This document shows positions 5,557 through 12,321 of a stretch of DNA of 12,321 nt, piece by piece (the stretch's first letter is position 1; each line of letters begins with the position of its first letter). The stretch covers positions 1 through 12,321 of the forward strand of contig DATAFF010000071.1 of the NCBI GenBank assembly GCA_036257595.1, in the 5' to 3' direction. This DNA comes from DATAFF01 sp036257595 (GTDB lineage: Bacteria > Pseudomonadota > Alphaproteobacteria > Rhizobiales > Aestuariivirgaceae). The notes below the pieces were generated by a model. That model saw nothing but the letters and a program-made list of their open reading frames with translations, had not been told where the DNA came from and did no database searches. The position numbers and the translations under genes are program-made.

Positions 5557-7236
5557 GTGATCAGATCTACCGCACCTTGGTACATCCAATCACATCACGC
5601 TCAAATGCTTGAGATCGCCGAGCCCGTCGCGTCCTGGCAGGATGTCGCGGTTCGCTATCCCTACCATCGGGCGACGGCGGTCGGACCAGTGTCGATGGCC
5701 ATCCGCCCGGGCGAGCGCCTTCTGCTGCTCGGTCCCTCCGGTTCCGGCAAGTCGACGCTTCTGCAGACGCTGACCGGGTTGATTCCGCAGAGCATCCTTG
5801 CCGATGTCGTCGGCGCAGTCAGGCTGTTCGGGCAGGAGGCGAGCGCGCGGGCGCCGGCGCAATGGGCATCGCACGTCGCCCAGCTCTTCCAGAATCCCGA
5901 ACAGATGCTGTGCGGCATGACCGTTGCGGATGAGGTTGCTTTCGCATTGGAGAACCAGGGCCTGGCGGCCAGCGAGATCCAGCGCCGGGTGGCGGCGGCG
6001 CTCGACCGGGTGGGCTTTCCGCATGACCAGCGCGACCGCCGGACAATGACGCTGTCGGGCGGCGAGAAGCAGCTCGTCGCGCTGGCCGCCATGCTGGCCC
6101 AGAATGCGCCCTTGCTGGTGATTGACGAGCCGACCGCGCATCTGGCGCCCGCGGCCGCGTCGCGGCTGCGCAGCCTGCTGCTGGCGAGCCGGCAAGCAGC
6201 GCGCAGCGCTCTGATCGTCGATCATCGGCTCGATGGAATGCTCGGCATGATCGACCGGGTCGTTGCGATCGGTGCCGATGGGACGATGATCGATGGCGGG
6301 GCGCCGCGTGAATTCTTCCGGCGCTGCCACGCGACGCTCGTTTCGAACGGGATCTGGGTGCCGCTGGCGGTCGAGGTCGATGCCGCGCTGATCGCCGCCG
6401 GCATCCGGCTTGCCAAGGCGCCGCTCACCATGAGCGAAGCGATCGCGACGCTCGCCGCGCTCAACGACGGTAGGCGCACTCTTGCGCTGGAGGTCGCGCG
6501 ATCCCTCGCTGCACGCCAGCTCGCCACCGCACAGGCTTCGGGGACCGACAACGACATCATCGCCGCCTTGTCCGGCGTTCATTGCGCGCCGCTCTTCGGA
6601 CCGGTCACATTGCGCGATGTCTCGCTCGTGCTGCGCCGCGGAGAGACGCTGGCGATCCTGGGGCGGAACGGTGCCGGCAAGACGACGCTCGGGGCCACCC
6701 TGGCCGGGCTGCTGCGGCCACGTCGGGGCCGGCGATCGGGCCCGATGGGCAGCATCTGCTTCCAGAACCCGGAGAGCCAATTCCTGACCGGCAGCGTCCG
6801 TGAGGAACTGACCGCGCCCCCTGTCGATCGCCATCTCGCGGAATGGGGCCTTGCGGGGCTGGGCGACAGGCACCCCTTCGAGCTGTCGCAAGGTCAGAAG
6901 CGGCGTCTAGCCCTGGCGACGGTGACAGCCGGCAGAGACCCGCCGCTGCTGGTGCTCGACGAGCCGACGGCCGGTCTCGACGCCGCTGGCAAGTCGCTGC
7001 TGAGCCGGCGCATTGACAGCCTGGCGGGGCAGGGCTCCGCCATCGCCCTCATCACCCACGATCTCGACTTCGCGCTTGGTGTCTGCCGTCGCGCCGTCGT
7101 CGTGGGGGAGGGCAGGGTGCTTGCCGACGGGCCTATCGCGGCACTGATGCGCGACCATGCCTTGCTCGCCCGCGCCGACCTCGAGGAGCCGCCAGTCTTG
7201 GCGCTGCTGCGCTGGCTCGAGTCTTGCCGATGCTGA
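5557..7236 (+). CDS. ykoD: YkoD-type ECF transporter ATPase with two fused ABC domains
   Basis: The protein has 559 residues and two nucleotide-binding domains. Domain 1 has Walker A GPSGSGKST (59-67), Q-loop FQNPEQ (111-116), signature LSGGE (166-170), Walker B LLVIDEP (186-192) and H-loop VDH (221-223). Domain 2 has Walker A GRNGAGKTT (369-377), Q-loop FQNPESQ (402-408), signature LSQGQ (443-447), Walker B LLVLDEP (464-470) and THD (500-502). Both halves keep the ATP-hydrolysis residues, so this one chain would replace the usual EcfA/EcfA' pair and power uptake through YkoC and YkoE at the inner face of the membrane. After domain 1's Walker B the sequence is TAHLAP rather than the usual TAGLD. 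The start is uncertain: GTG 5557 lies 1 bp after the ykoE stop and suggests coupling, but ATG 5605 is possible; neither has a clear Shine-Dalgarno. Confidence 0.93.
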   Translation: MIRSTAPWYIQSHHAQMLEIAEPVASWQDVAVRYPYHRATAVGPVSMAIRPGERLLLLGPSGSGKSTLLQTLTGLIPQSILADVVGAVRLFGQEASARAPAQWASHVAQLFQNPEQMLCGMTVADEVAFALENQGLAASEIQRRVAAALDRVGFPHDQRDRRTMTLSGGEKQLVALAAMLAQNAPLLVIDEPTAHLAPAAASRLRSLLLASRQAARSALIVDHRLDGMLGMIDRVVAIGADGTMIDGGAPREFFRRCHATLVSNGIWVPLAVEVDAALIAAGIRLAKAPLTMSEAIATLAALNDGRRTLALEVARSLAARQLATAQASGTDNDIIAALSGVHCAPLFGPVTLRDVSLVLRRGETLAILGRNGAGKTTLGATLAGLLRPRRGRRSGPMGSICFQNPESQFLTGSVREELTAPPVDRHLAEWGLAGLGDRHPFELSQGQKRRLALATVTAGRDPPLLVLDEPTAGLDAAGKSLLSRRIDSLAGQGSAIALITHDLDFALGVCRRAVVVGEGRVLADGPIAALMRDHALLARADLEEPPVLALLRWLESCRC

Positions 7237-7945
7237 GCCGGCTTCATCCGCTGCCCAAGCTTGTCCTGTGCAGCCTGTGGCTCGCGGCCTCGATGCTGAT
7301 CTTCGATGCCGCTTTCCAGCTCTTGACGATAGGCATCGTTGCGGCATTCTTGATCCTGCTCGAGCGGCGCTCGCCGCTTCTCGTGCTCGCCCTCATGGTG
7401 CCCTTCGCATTGTTCGGCTTCGGGTTCCTCACCACCTCCGTCCTGTTCCGGCAGGAGAGCGATTTCGCATTGCGCATGGCCGAGAGAGCGCCCTTCGGCG
7501 GCGCGGCCTTCTCGGCCGGCCTGGTGCTGTTCCTGCGCGCCATCGCCTGCGGCATGATCTCGGCGCTGTTCGTGCTGACGACCGATCCCGGCGCCCTGAT
7601 CAAGGCCATGATGGTGAGCTGGCGCCTGTCGCCGCGCATCGGCTATTCGCTGTTCTCGGCGCTGCACCTCACCCGCGACCTGGCGTCCGAAGCCCATGAG
7701 ATGCGCCTTGCCCGGGCAATGCGGCGCGGTCGGCCGCCCCGCCGCATTCCGGGTCCGATGGAGACCATCTCGCTGGTGGTGCCGCTCCTCGCCTTTGCCA
7801 TCCGCCGGGCCAGCCGCATGGCAATCGCCATGGAGGCCCGCGGCTTGGGAGCGCTCGGGCACCGCACCGTCGCCGGCGCGCCCGAAATACACCTGCGAGA
7901 TCTGCTGTTCACGGCTGCAGCAGCAACGATGCTGGCAGCCGCGAT

Positions 7946-9259
<1,314 letters not shown>

Positions 9260-9305
9260 GGTCGATCGTCTAACCCCTCGCTCCCCGGTCACGCAAGAGC
9301 CGGCA

Positions 9306-9319
9306 TTGCGAAATTGCAA
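9306..9319. promoter_or_regulatory. Near-palindrome between purB and the LuxR gene
   Basis: TTGCGAAATTGCAA has outer arms TTGC and GCAA around a 6-bp centre, 67 bp before the LuxR start and 46 bp before the purB start. It could be a regulator half-site pair, perhaps for the adjacent LuxR protein, but it is shorter than a classical 18-20 bp lux/tra box and may be chance. Confidence 0.25.
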
Positions 9320-9386
9320 CCCACGCAAGAATTTTCAGGTAAGACAACTCTGACCTTTGCCTGCCCTCCATGCTAAGCCGCTGAAA

Positions 9387-10112
9387 ATGAGAGCGATGCT
9401 GTTCGACATTCTGGATCATTTTTCCTCCCCCTTTGCCGATCTCGACCAGGCGAGCCAGTTTCTGCATGGACTCCGCGGCGAGTTCGATGTCACCAATCTC
9501 TCCTATTGGCATATCGGGACGCGCGGCACCAAGCCGGCCCAGGCGATCTGGCTTTCGACCTATCCCGAGCCCTATCGCACCACCTATCTCGAGCGCGGGC
9601 TCCAGCGCACCGATCCGGCCTTCGTCTTGAGCTTTGCCCGCCTCCTGCCGACCGACTGGGATGCCATCCACCGGCTCGACGGCAGCCGCGCCGTGCTCGA
9701 GGCCGCCAACGCCCACCGCATTCCGGTTCGCGGCATAGCCGTCCCGATCCGCGACGAGACCACCGGCGACAGCCTGTTCAACGTCAATCTCGATTGCCAT
9801 GAGGCCGAATGGAAGCTGCGCCGCAACGCGCTCGCTCGTGATTTCATGGTGATCGGCCATGTCTTTCACGTGATGATGCGCGGGCTGGTCCGCGGCTCCG
9901 AACCGCTGATTGAGCTGCCCCGGCTGTCGCCGCGCGAGGTCGATGTCATGCGCTTGGCGGCCCAGGGTTACTCCGCCAAGCGGACGGCATTGAAGCTCGG
10001 CATATCGCCGCATTCGGTGCGGGTCCATCTGACGCTCGCCCGGCGCCGGCTCAAGGCACGCAACACCGCCGAGGCCGTGGCGATCGCGCTGACCCGCGGT
10101 CTGCTGACCTGA
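9387..10112 (+). CDS. LuxR-family regulator with autoinducer-binding domain (solo, no luxI seen)
   Basis: The protein has 241 residues. Residues from about 12 to 160 form an Autoind_bind-type domain and from about 175 to 241 a GerE-type HTH (LSPREVDVMRLAAQGYSAKR, then LGISPHSVRVHLTLARRRL). Aligned with TraR at a constant offset of 6, the pocket has Y67, D76, P77 and W91 in the places of Tyr61, Asp70, Pro71 and Trp85, plus G116 for Gly113. The usual Trp57 is Tyr63 (YPEPYRTTY). It should bind an acyl-homoserine lactone or a related signal and act on DNA as a dimer. No synthase gene is in the window, so it looks like an orphan receptor. The start is ATG 9387; ATG 9396 and TTG 9357 are in frame, and none has a convincing Shine-Dalgarno. 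A palindromic repeat follows its stop. Confidence 0.9.
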   Translation: MRAMLFDILDHFSSPFADLDQASQFLHGLRGEFDVTNLSYWHIGTRGTKPAQAIWLSTYPEPYRTTYLERGLQRTDPAFVLSFARLLPTDWDAIHRLDGSRAVLEAANAHRIPVRGIAVPIRDETTGDSLFNVNLDCHEAEWKLRRNALARDFMVIGHVFHVMMRGLVRGSEPLIELPRLSPREVDVMRLAAQGYSAKRTALKLGISPHSVRVHLTLARRRLKARNTAEAVAIALTRGLLT

Positions 10113-10119
10113 GACGCAA

Positions 10120-10200
10120 TAGGCAGGTAGGCAGTAGGCAGTGAACCGTGCCCTATGACTGCCTACTGGCTAATGCCGACTGCCTCGTACTGCCGACTGC
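10120..10200. repeat. Dispersed palindromic TAGGCAG/CTGCCTA repeat (locus B)
   Basis: TAGGCAGTAGGCAGT (10128-10142) pairs with ACTGCCTACTGGCTA (10158-10172) at 14 of 15 positions around a 15-nt loop; further CTGCC units run to about 10200. It starts 8 bp after the LuxR stop codon. No T-run follows, so it is not a typical intrinsic terminator, though the hairpin could still stabilise or end transcripts. The loop GTGAACCGTGCCCTAT matches, in reverse complement, the inner segment of locus A at 3352-3367. Confidence 0.75.
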
Positions 10201-10318
10201 CGCGCGCCTAATACATTTGCGCTAATTGCCTCGGAATGGGAGCTGACCTTATGTTCCCCATATCTTTTTGATCTCTATTTTTCCCGGAAAACTGCCATTT
10301 TGCGAGGTTGAACGGCAG
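10201..10318. other. Noncoding stretch, nothing recognised
   Basis: This A/T-richer stretch contains two T-runs (near 10264 and 10278) but no convincing gene, RNA or promoter. An open frame starting near 10308 runs rightward through the terminator and the pseudogene; it resembles no known protein and I do not accept it as a gene. Confidence 0.5.
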
Positions 10319-10340
10319 AGTGGTCAGCAAGTGGTCAGCA
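10319..10340. repeat. Exact 11-bp tandem duplication
   Basis: AGTGGTCAGCA occurs twice without a gap (10319-10329 and 10330-10340), just beside the leftward terminator. Its role is unknown; it could be a slippage product or a binding site. Confidence 0.6.
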
Positions 10341-10342
10341 AA

Positions 10343-10384
10343 TCAAAAAGAGAGCCGCCGACCTCGGCGAAAAGGTCGGCGGCT
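10343..10384 (-). terminator. Rho-independent terminator, leftward
   Basis: AGCCGCCGACCT (10353-10364) and AGGTCGGCGGCT (10373-10384) form a perfect 12-bp stem with an 8-nt loop. Read on the minus strand the stem is followed by CTCTTTTTGATTTG, a T-rich tail. It therefore ends leftward transcripts, fitting the broken small-protein gene at 10431-10550 that it follows. On the plus strand there is no T-run. Confidence 0.8.
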
Positions 10385-10430
10385 AGAGGTTGCCCACCAT
10401 TTGGGGAGAGTTAGACAACATCCTATTGTG

Positions 10431-10550
10431 TCAGATTGCGGTGACCTGGCCTGGAACATCTCCCCGGATCAGATCGCCGATCGTCACCGGCTTAAAGCGG
10501 AGCGGCTGCGGTTTGCGTCGGCTACGGGCTCGGTTCCCGTCCTTCTCTTA
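10431..10550 (-). pseudogene. Broken copy of the small CxxC-protein family
   Basis: Codons from 10547 down to 10464 read EKDGNRARSRRKPQPLRFKP followed by VTIGDLIR. This nearly repeats residues 70-97 of the protein at 1552-2073. An in-frame TAA (10548-10550) interrupts it where the family has LPELVEL. Upstream on its strand, only short traces of the family helix can be guessed (near 10551-10580), shifted by small deletions; the start is gone. Downstream the frame ends as GDVPGQVTAI and a stop, so the cysteine domain is missing too. A terminator follows at once. It is a decayed relic with no expected product. Confidence 0.75.
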
Positions 10551-10572
10551 CTCCCGAGTTGGGCAGGAGCGA

Positions 10573-10689
10573 TCAGTTGGCGACGCGGCGCCACTGCGGC
10601 TCCGGGTCCTTCGAGACAGAAGCACACATCGGATAGCCGGTATGGTCCATGGCCATCCCGTGTACGTACCCTGCCTGGATGTTCTTCAT
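10573..10689 (-). CDS. Possible 38-residue micro-protein (unrecognised)
   Basis: An open frame from ATG 10689 to TGA 10573 encodes MKNIQAGYVHGMAMDHTGYP, then MCASVSKDPEPQWRRVAN. The composition looks protein-like (no low-complexity run, few rare residues) but I recognise no family and see no Shine-Dalgarno. It could also be the tail of a lost gene or chance. It lies directly upstream of the broken small-protein copy, on the same strand. Confidence 0.2.
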   Translation of the reverse strand: MKNIQAGYVHGMAMDHTGYPMCASVSKDPEPQWRRVAN

Positions 10690-10713
10690 TGTTCACTGGA
10701 ATATTTTTGATCA

Positions 10714-11406
10714 ATGTTTCATAGTGATACGAGGAAGGTGCGAGAGGGGTATCGCGAAGGGATGGTCCTTCAAATGACCCAGGAAATTACCGAACCAAAA
10801 ATACCGTCTGAGAATGCTGAGTATTTCACGGGAGCCGCCAGTCACGACGCAAACCTGATTTATGCTAAGGCTAAGCGACTCTGCGAATTGTTCGTCGTTA
10901 TTGCCATAGCTCCGCCCGTGCTAGTCACGATTGCTCTGGCAGCCCTGGCAATTCTCTGGACCATGGGACGCCCCGTCCTTGTGAAGCAAGAGCGTGTGGG
11001 TAAGGGCGCGCGGATCTTTAAGCAACTTAAGTTGCGGACGCGGGTCGAGGGCAGCGCATCTGAGCATCCGCGAATGACACTCCTTGGTCGGTTCCTTGAG
11101 GATTCCTGTCTCGCCGAACTCCCGCAGCTGTGGAACGTTCTTGTCGGGGACATCAGCATCGTCGGCCCCCGCCCAGAGTCGCCGCGCAAAGCCGATTTTT
11201 ACCGCGAGAAGGTGCCAAATTACGAGCTACGCCAGAGTGTTCGCCCAGGCATCACCGGCTATGCCCAGGTTTATCTTGGGTCTGCAAGTGCTTCCACCAC
11301 GATTGAATACGATCTGCATTATGTACGCCACATGGACGCGGCGCTGGATCTCATGATCGTATGGCACAGCCTCTTTCCGGGTGCGGAGCGCCATAGGCAG
11401 GTCTAA
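10714..11406 (+). CDS. Bacterial sugar transferase-like protein lacking the catalytic Asp
   Basis: The 230-residue protein has the layout of the small monotopic phosphoglycosyl transferases (PglC/ExoY type, PF02397), which move a sugar phosphate to undecaprenyl phosphate at the start of polysaccharide assembly. Residues 51-84 are the re-entrant membrane helix (AKRLCELF, with a Pro-Pro break at 67-68), then GRPVLVKQERVGKG, RMTLLGRFLE, AELPQLWNVLVGDISIVGPR (134-153) and VRPGITGYAQV (177-187). The family core LDELPQ, whose Asp-Glu pair is catalytic, reads LAELPQ here: residue 134 is Ala (codon 11113-11115). KFRTM is also changed, to KLRTR. It is probably inactive, or works differently. The start is unsure: ATG 10714, 10762 and 10774 are in frame, none with a good Shine-Dalgarno. 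No other polysaccharide gene is near, and GC content is lower than in the yko operon. Confidence 0.82.
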   Translation: MFHSDTRKVREGYREGMVLQMTQEITEPKIPSENAEYFTGAASHDANLIYAKAKRLCELFVVIAIAPPVLVTIALAALAILWTMGRPVLVKQERVGKGARIFKQLKLRTRVEGSASEHPRMTLLGRFLEDSCLAELPQLWNVLVGDISIVGPRPESPRKADFYREKVPNYELRQSVRPGITGYAQVYLGSASASTTIEYDLHYVRHMDAALDLMIVWHSLFPGAERHRQV

Positions 11407-11424
11407 TGGCGTTACTGGCAGCAA

Positions 11425-11631
11425 CTAATCGCTGATTTTGTTGACCGACGTCGGTTCTTTTCGCCCAGAAGTCGGTTCTTTTCGCCGTAAAGACAGGACG
11501 ATCCCTGTTCCCACCATTGCCAGCACGCCAGCAACCGTCGCCCCTGCAAAGGCAATCAATAAACCCTCAGACCAGAGCACGAAGAAGGTCAGAAGCTCTG
11601 CAACGAGGCCCATGATTAGCAAGGGCATCAT
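11425..11631 (-). CDS. Possible small two-helix membrane protein
   Basis: Sixty-eight residues have two hydrophobic segments, about 3-19 (PLLIMGLVAELLTFFVL) and 25-48 (LIAFAGATVAGVLAMVGTGI onward). A basic tail follows with a seven-residue duplication, RKEPTSG-RKEPTSV, caused by a 21-bp tandem repeat that keeps the frame. I recognise no family. The pattern of two helices and a positively charged tail supports a real inner-membrane protein, but no Shine-Dalgarno precedes ATG 11631 or the next ATG. It converges on the sugar-transferase gene with an 18-bp gap. Confidence 0.42.
   Translation of the reverse strand: MMPLLIMGLVAELLTFFVLWSEGLLIAFAGATVAGVLAMVGTGIVLSLRRKEPTSGRKEPTSVNKISD
11450..11486. 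repeat. 21-bp tandem repeat inside the small membrane ORF
   Basis: GTCGGTTCTTTTCGCC occurs at 11450-11465 and again at 11471-11486, with unit length 21 bp. Because 21 is a multiple of three, the overlapping minus-strand frame stays open and gains a repeated RKEPTS. This is typical of replication slippage. Confidence 0.8.
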
Positions 11632-11786
11632 TTCATCAGCCGGTCAGCCGTTTGTGGAAATGCAATTCATTCCAATTATCAAAAACGCCAAGACTAACCG
11701 TAGGTGTCCTTAAGCGTTAAACCATTTTGTCACAATTCGCCACTCCGAGATGTATGCAACTGCTTGCACTATGTTTGCATTGCCGC

Positions 11787-12143
11787 CTATCGGGATGGAG
11801 ATGGAGGTGCCGCTCCGGCCGAAATGCGCCGCAGTGAACCTCCAACTCCCTCCCCCCGGATTAAGTCACCGATCGTCACTGGCTTGATCTTGAGCGGCTG
11901 AAGCTTGCGACGGCTGCGGGCCCGGTTCCGATCGCGCTCTAACTCGACAAGCTCGGGCAGACGAGTGAGCAGTCGGGCGATTTTCTCAGCCTCATTGTTG
12001 GTCAGCCGCTTGTCCGAGATGGCAATGGCGTTCGGCGGCTCCCCGTACACATGAGCCAACGCCAGGCCATTGGCATCAATGACCCGATACCCGCCGGGGA
12101 TTGGCTCAAATCGCCATGGGCGAGGGAAGCGGCGCTGCGGCAT
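11787..12143 (-). CDS. C-terminally truncated member of the small CxxC-protein family
   Basis: The 118-residue protein aligns along its first 96 residues with the one at 1552-2073: RRFPRPW, PGGYRVIDANG, LAHVYG, RLTNNEAEKIARLLTRLPEL, VELERDRNRARSRRK and KPVTIGDLIR. After GDLIRGE the sequence becomes GVGGSLRRISAGAAPPSPSR, with no cysteine, so the zinc-ribbon-like half of the full copy is absent. It may be a functional one-domain protein or a truncated gene. The start is taken at ATG 12143 to match the paralogue; the frame extends to an ATG at 12176. No clear Shine-Dalgarno is visible. It has the same orientation as the broken copy at 10431-10550, and together they bracket the sugar-transferase segment as direct repeats. 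Confidence 0.65.
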   Translation of the reverse strand: MPQRRFPRPWRFEPIPGGYRVIDANGLALAHVYGEPPNAIAISDKRLTNNEAEKIARLLTRLPELVELERDRNRARSRRKLQPLKIKPVTIGDLIRGEGVGGSLRRISAGAAPPSPSR

Positions 12144-12321
12144 TGAACCAAGCATAAACTGCGCGCCGGCGCCCATCAGGAGGGCGGGAGGATTATTTTT
12201 TTAGGGGTCAAGAAAAATGGGAACTCTCTAGACCCACTTGCGTTGGCATCACCTCGCGACCTTTTCGAGCGAGCCATGGGTTGACCTTAAAAGGTGAATT
12301 CTTATCGCTGAAAAAGAGCCT
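12144..12321. other. Right-edge noncoding stretch
   Basis: I see no supported gene, RNA or mobile-element end here. A T-run lies near 12195-12201 and the sequence is poorer in GC than the yko operon. A short minus-strand frame (MARSKRSRGDANASG onward) begins near 12279 but has no supporting features. Confidence 0.4.

Noticed and set aside
10319..10384. Phage or island attachment site at the 11-bp tandem repeat
   Set aside because: No tRNA gene, integrase or matching distant repeat is visible in the window, so the idea has no support beyond the repeat itself.
10308..10724. A 138-codon plus-strand open frame before the sugar transferase
   Set aside because: It runs through a terminator stem and a minus-strand pseudogene and resembles no protein family.

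Overview
The window looks like chromosomal DNA of a GC-rich alphaproteobacterium, most likely Hyphomicrobiales (Bradyrhizobium/Xanthobacteraceae-like). The grounds are its codon use, a TraR-type LuxR regulator, an alphaproteobacterial-type PurB, and three copies of a small-protein family that I recall as multi-copy in rhizobial genomes. The assignment rests on resemblance only; no search was run.

Layout. Positions 1-2073 (minus strand) hold a zinc-ribbon-like small protein followed 20 bp later by a SulP anion transporter that runs off the left edge. Positions 2315-3322 encode an AraC-family regulator. Positions 3320-4182 are a dispersed palindromic repeat split by a 761-bp insertion (3381-4141). 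The insertion has IS5-type terminal inverted repeats, the last 36 codons of an IS5-type transposase, and a DUF1801 passenger gene. Positions 4245-8003 are the clearest functional unit: a TPP riboswitch followed by ykoF-ykoE-ykoD-ykoC, an energy-coupling-factor (ECF) system for thiamine or its pyrimidine precursor HMP, with a soluble thiamine/HMP-binding protein. purB (7946-9259, minus) converges on ykoC with a 58-bp overlap. Positions 9387-10112 encode a LuxR-family regulator with no luxI in view and a Tyr at the usual Trp57 position of the acyl-homoserine-lactone pocket.

The right end (10113-12321) is accessory-looking and has mixed base composition. It holds a second copy of the palindromic repeat, an 11-bp tandem duplication, a leftward terminator, a broken copy of the small-protein family, a short bacterial sugar transferase whose catalytic Asp is replaced by Ala, a possible two-helix membrane micro-protein, and a third, C-terminally truncated member of the small-protein family.

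How the genes work together. When thiamine pyrophosphate is low, the riboswitch should free the ykoF ribosome-binding site, and the four Yko proteins would bring in thiamine or HMP. The other genes look independent. No wholly new multi-gene system is evident. The most original observations are the passenger-carrying IS5-ended cassette inside a repeat whose empty-site sequence can be rebuilt from the second copy, the sugar transferase lacking its nucleophile, the LuxR pocket substitution, and the repeated truncation of the small-protein family at one motif.
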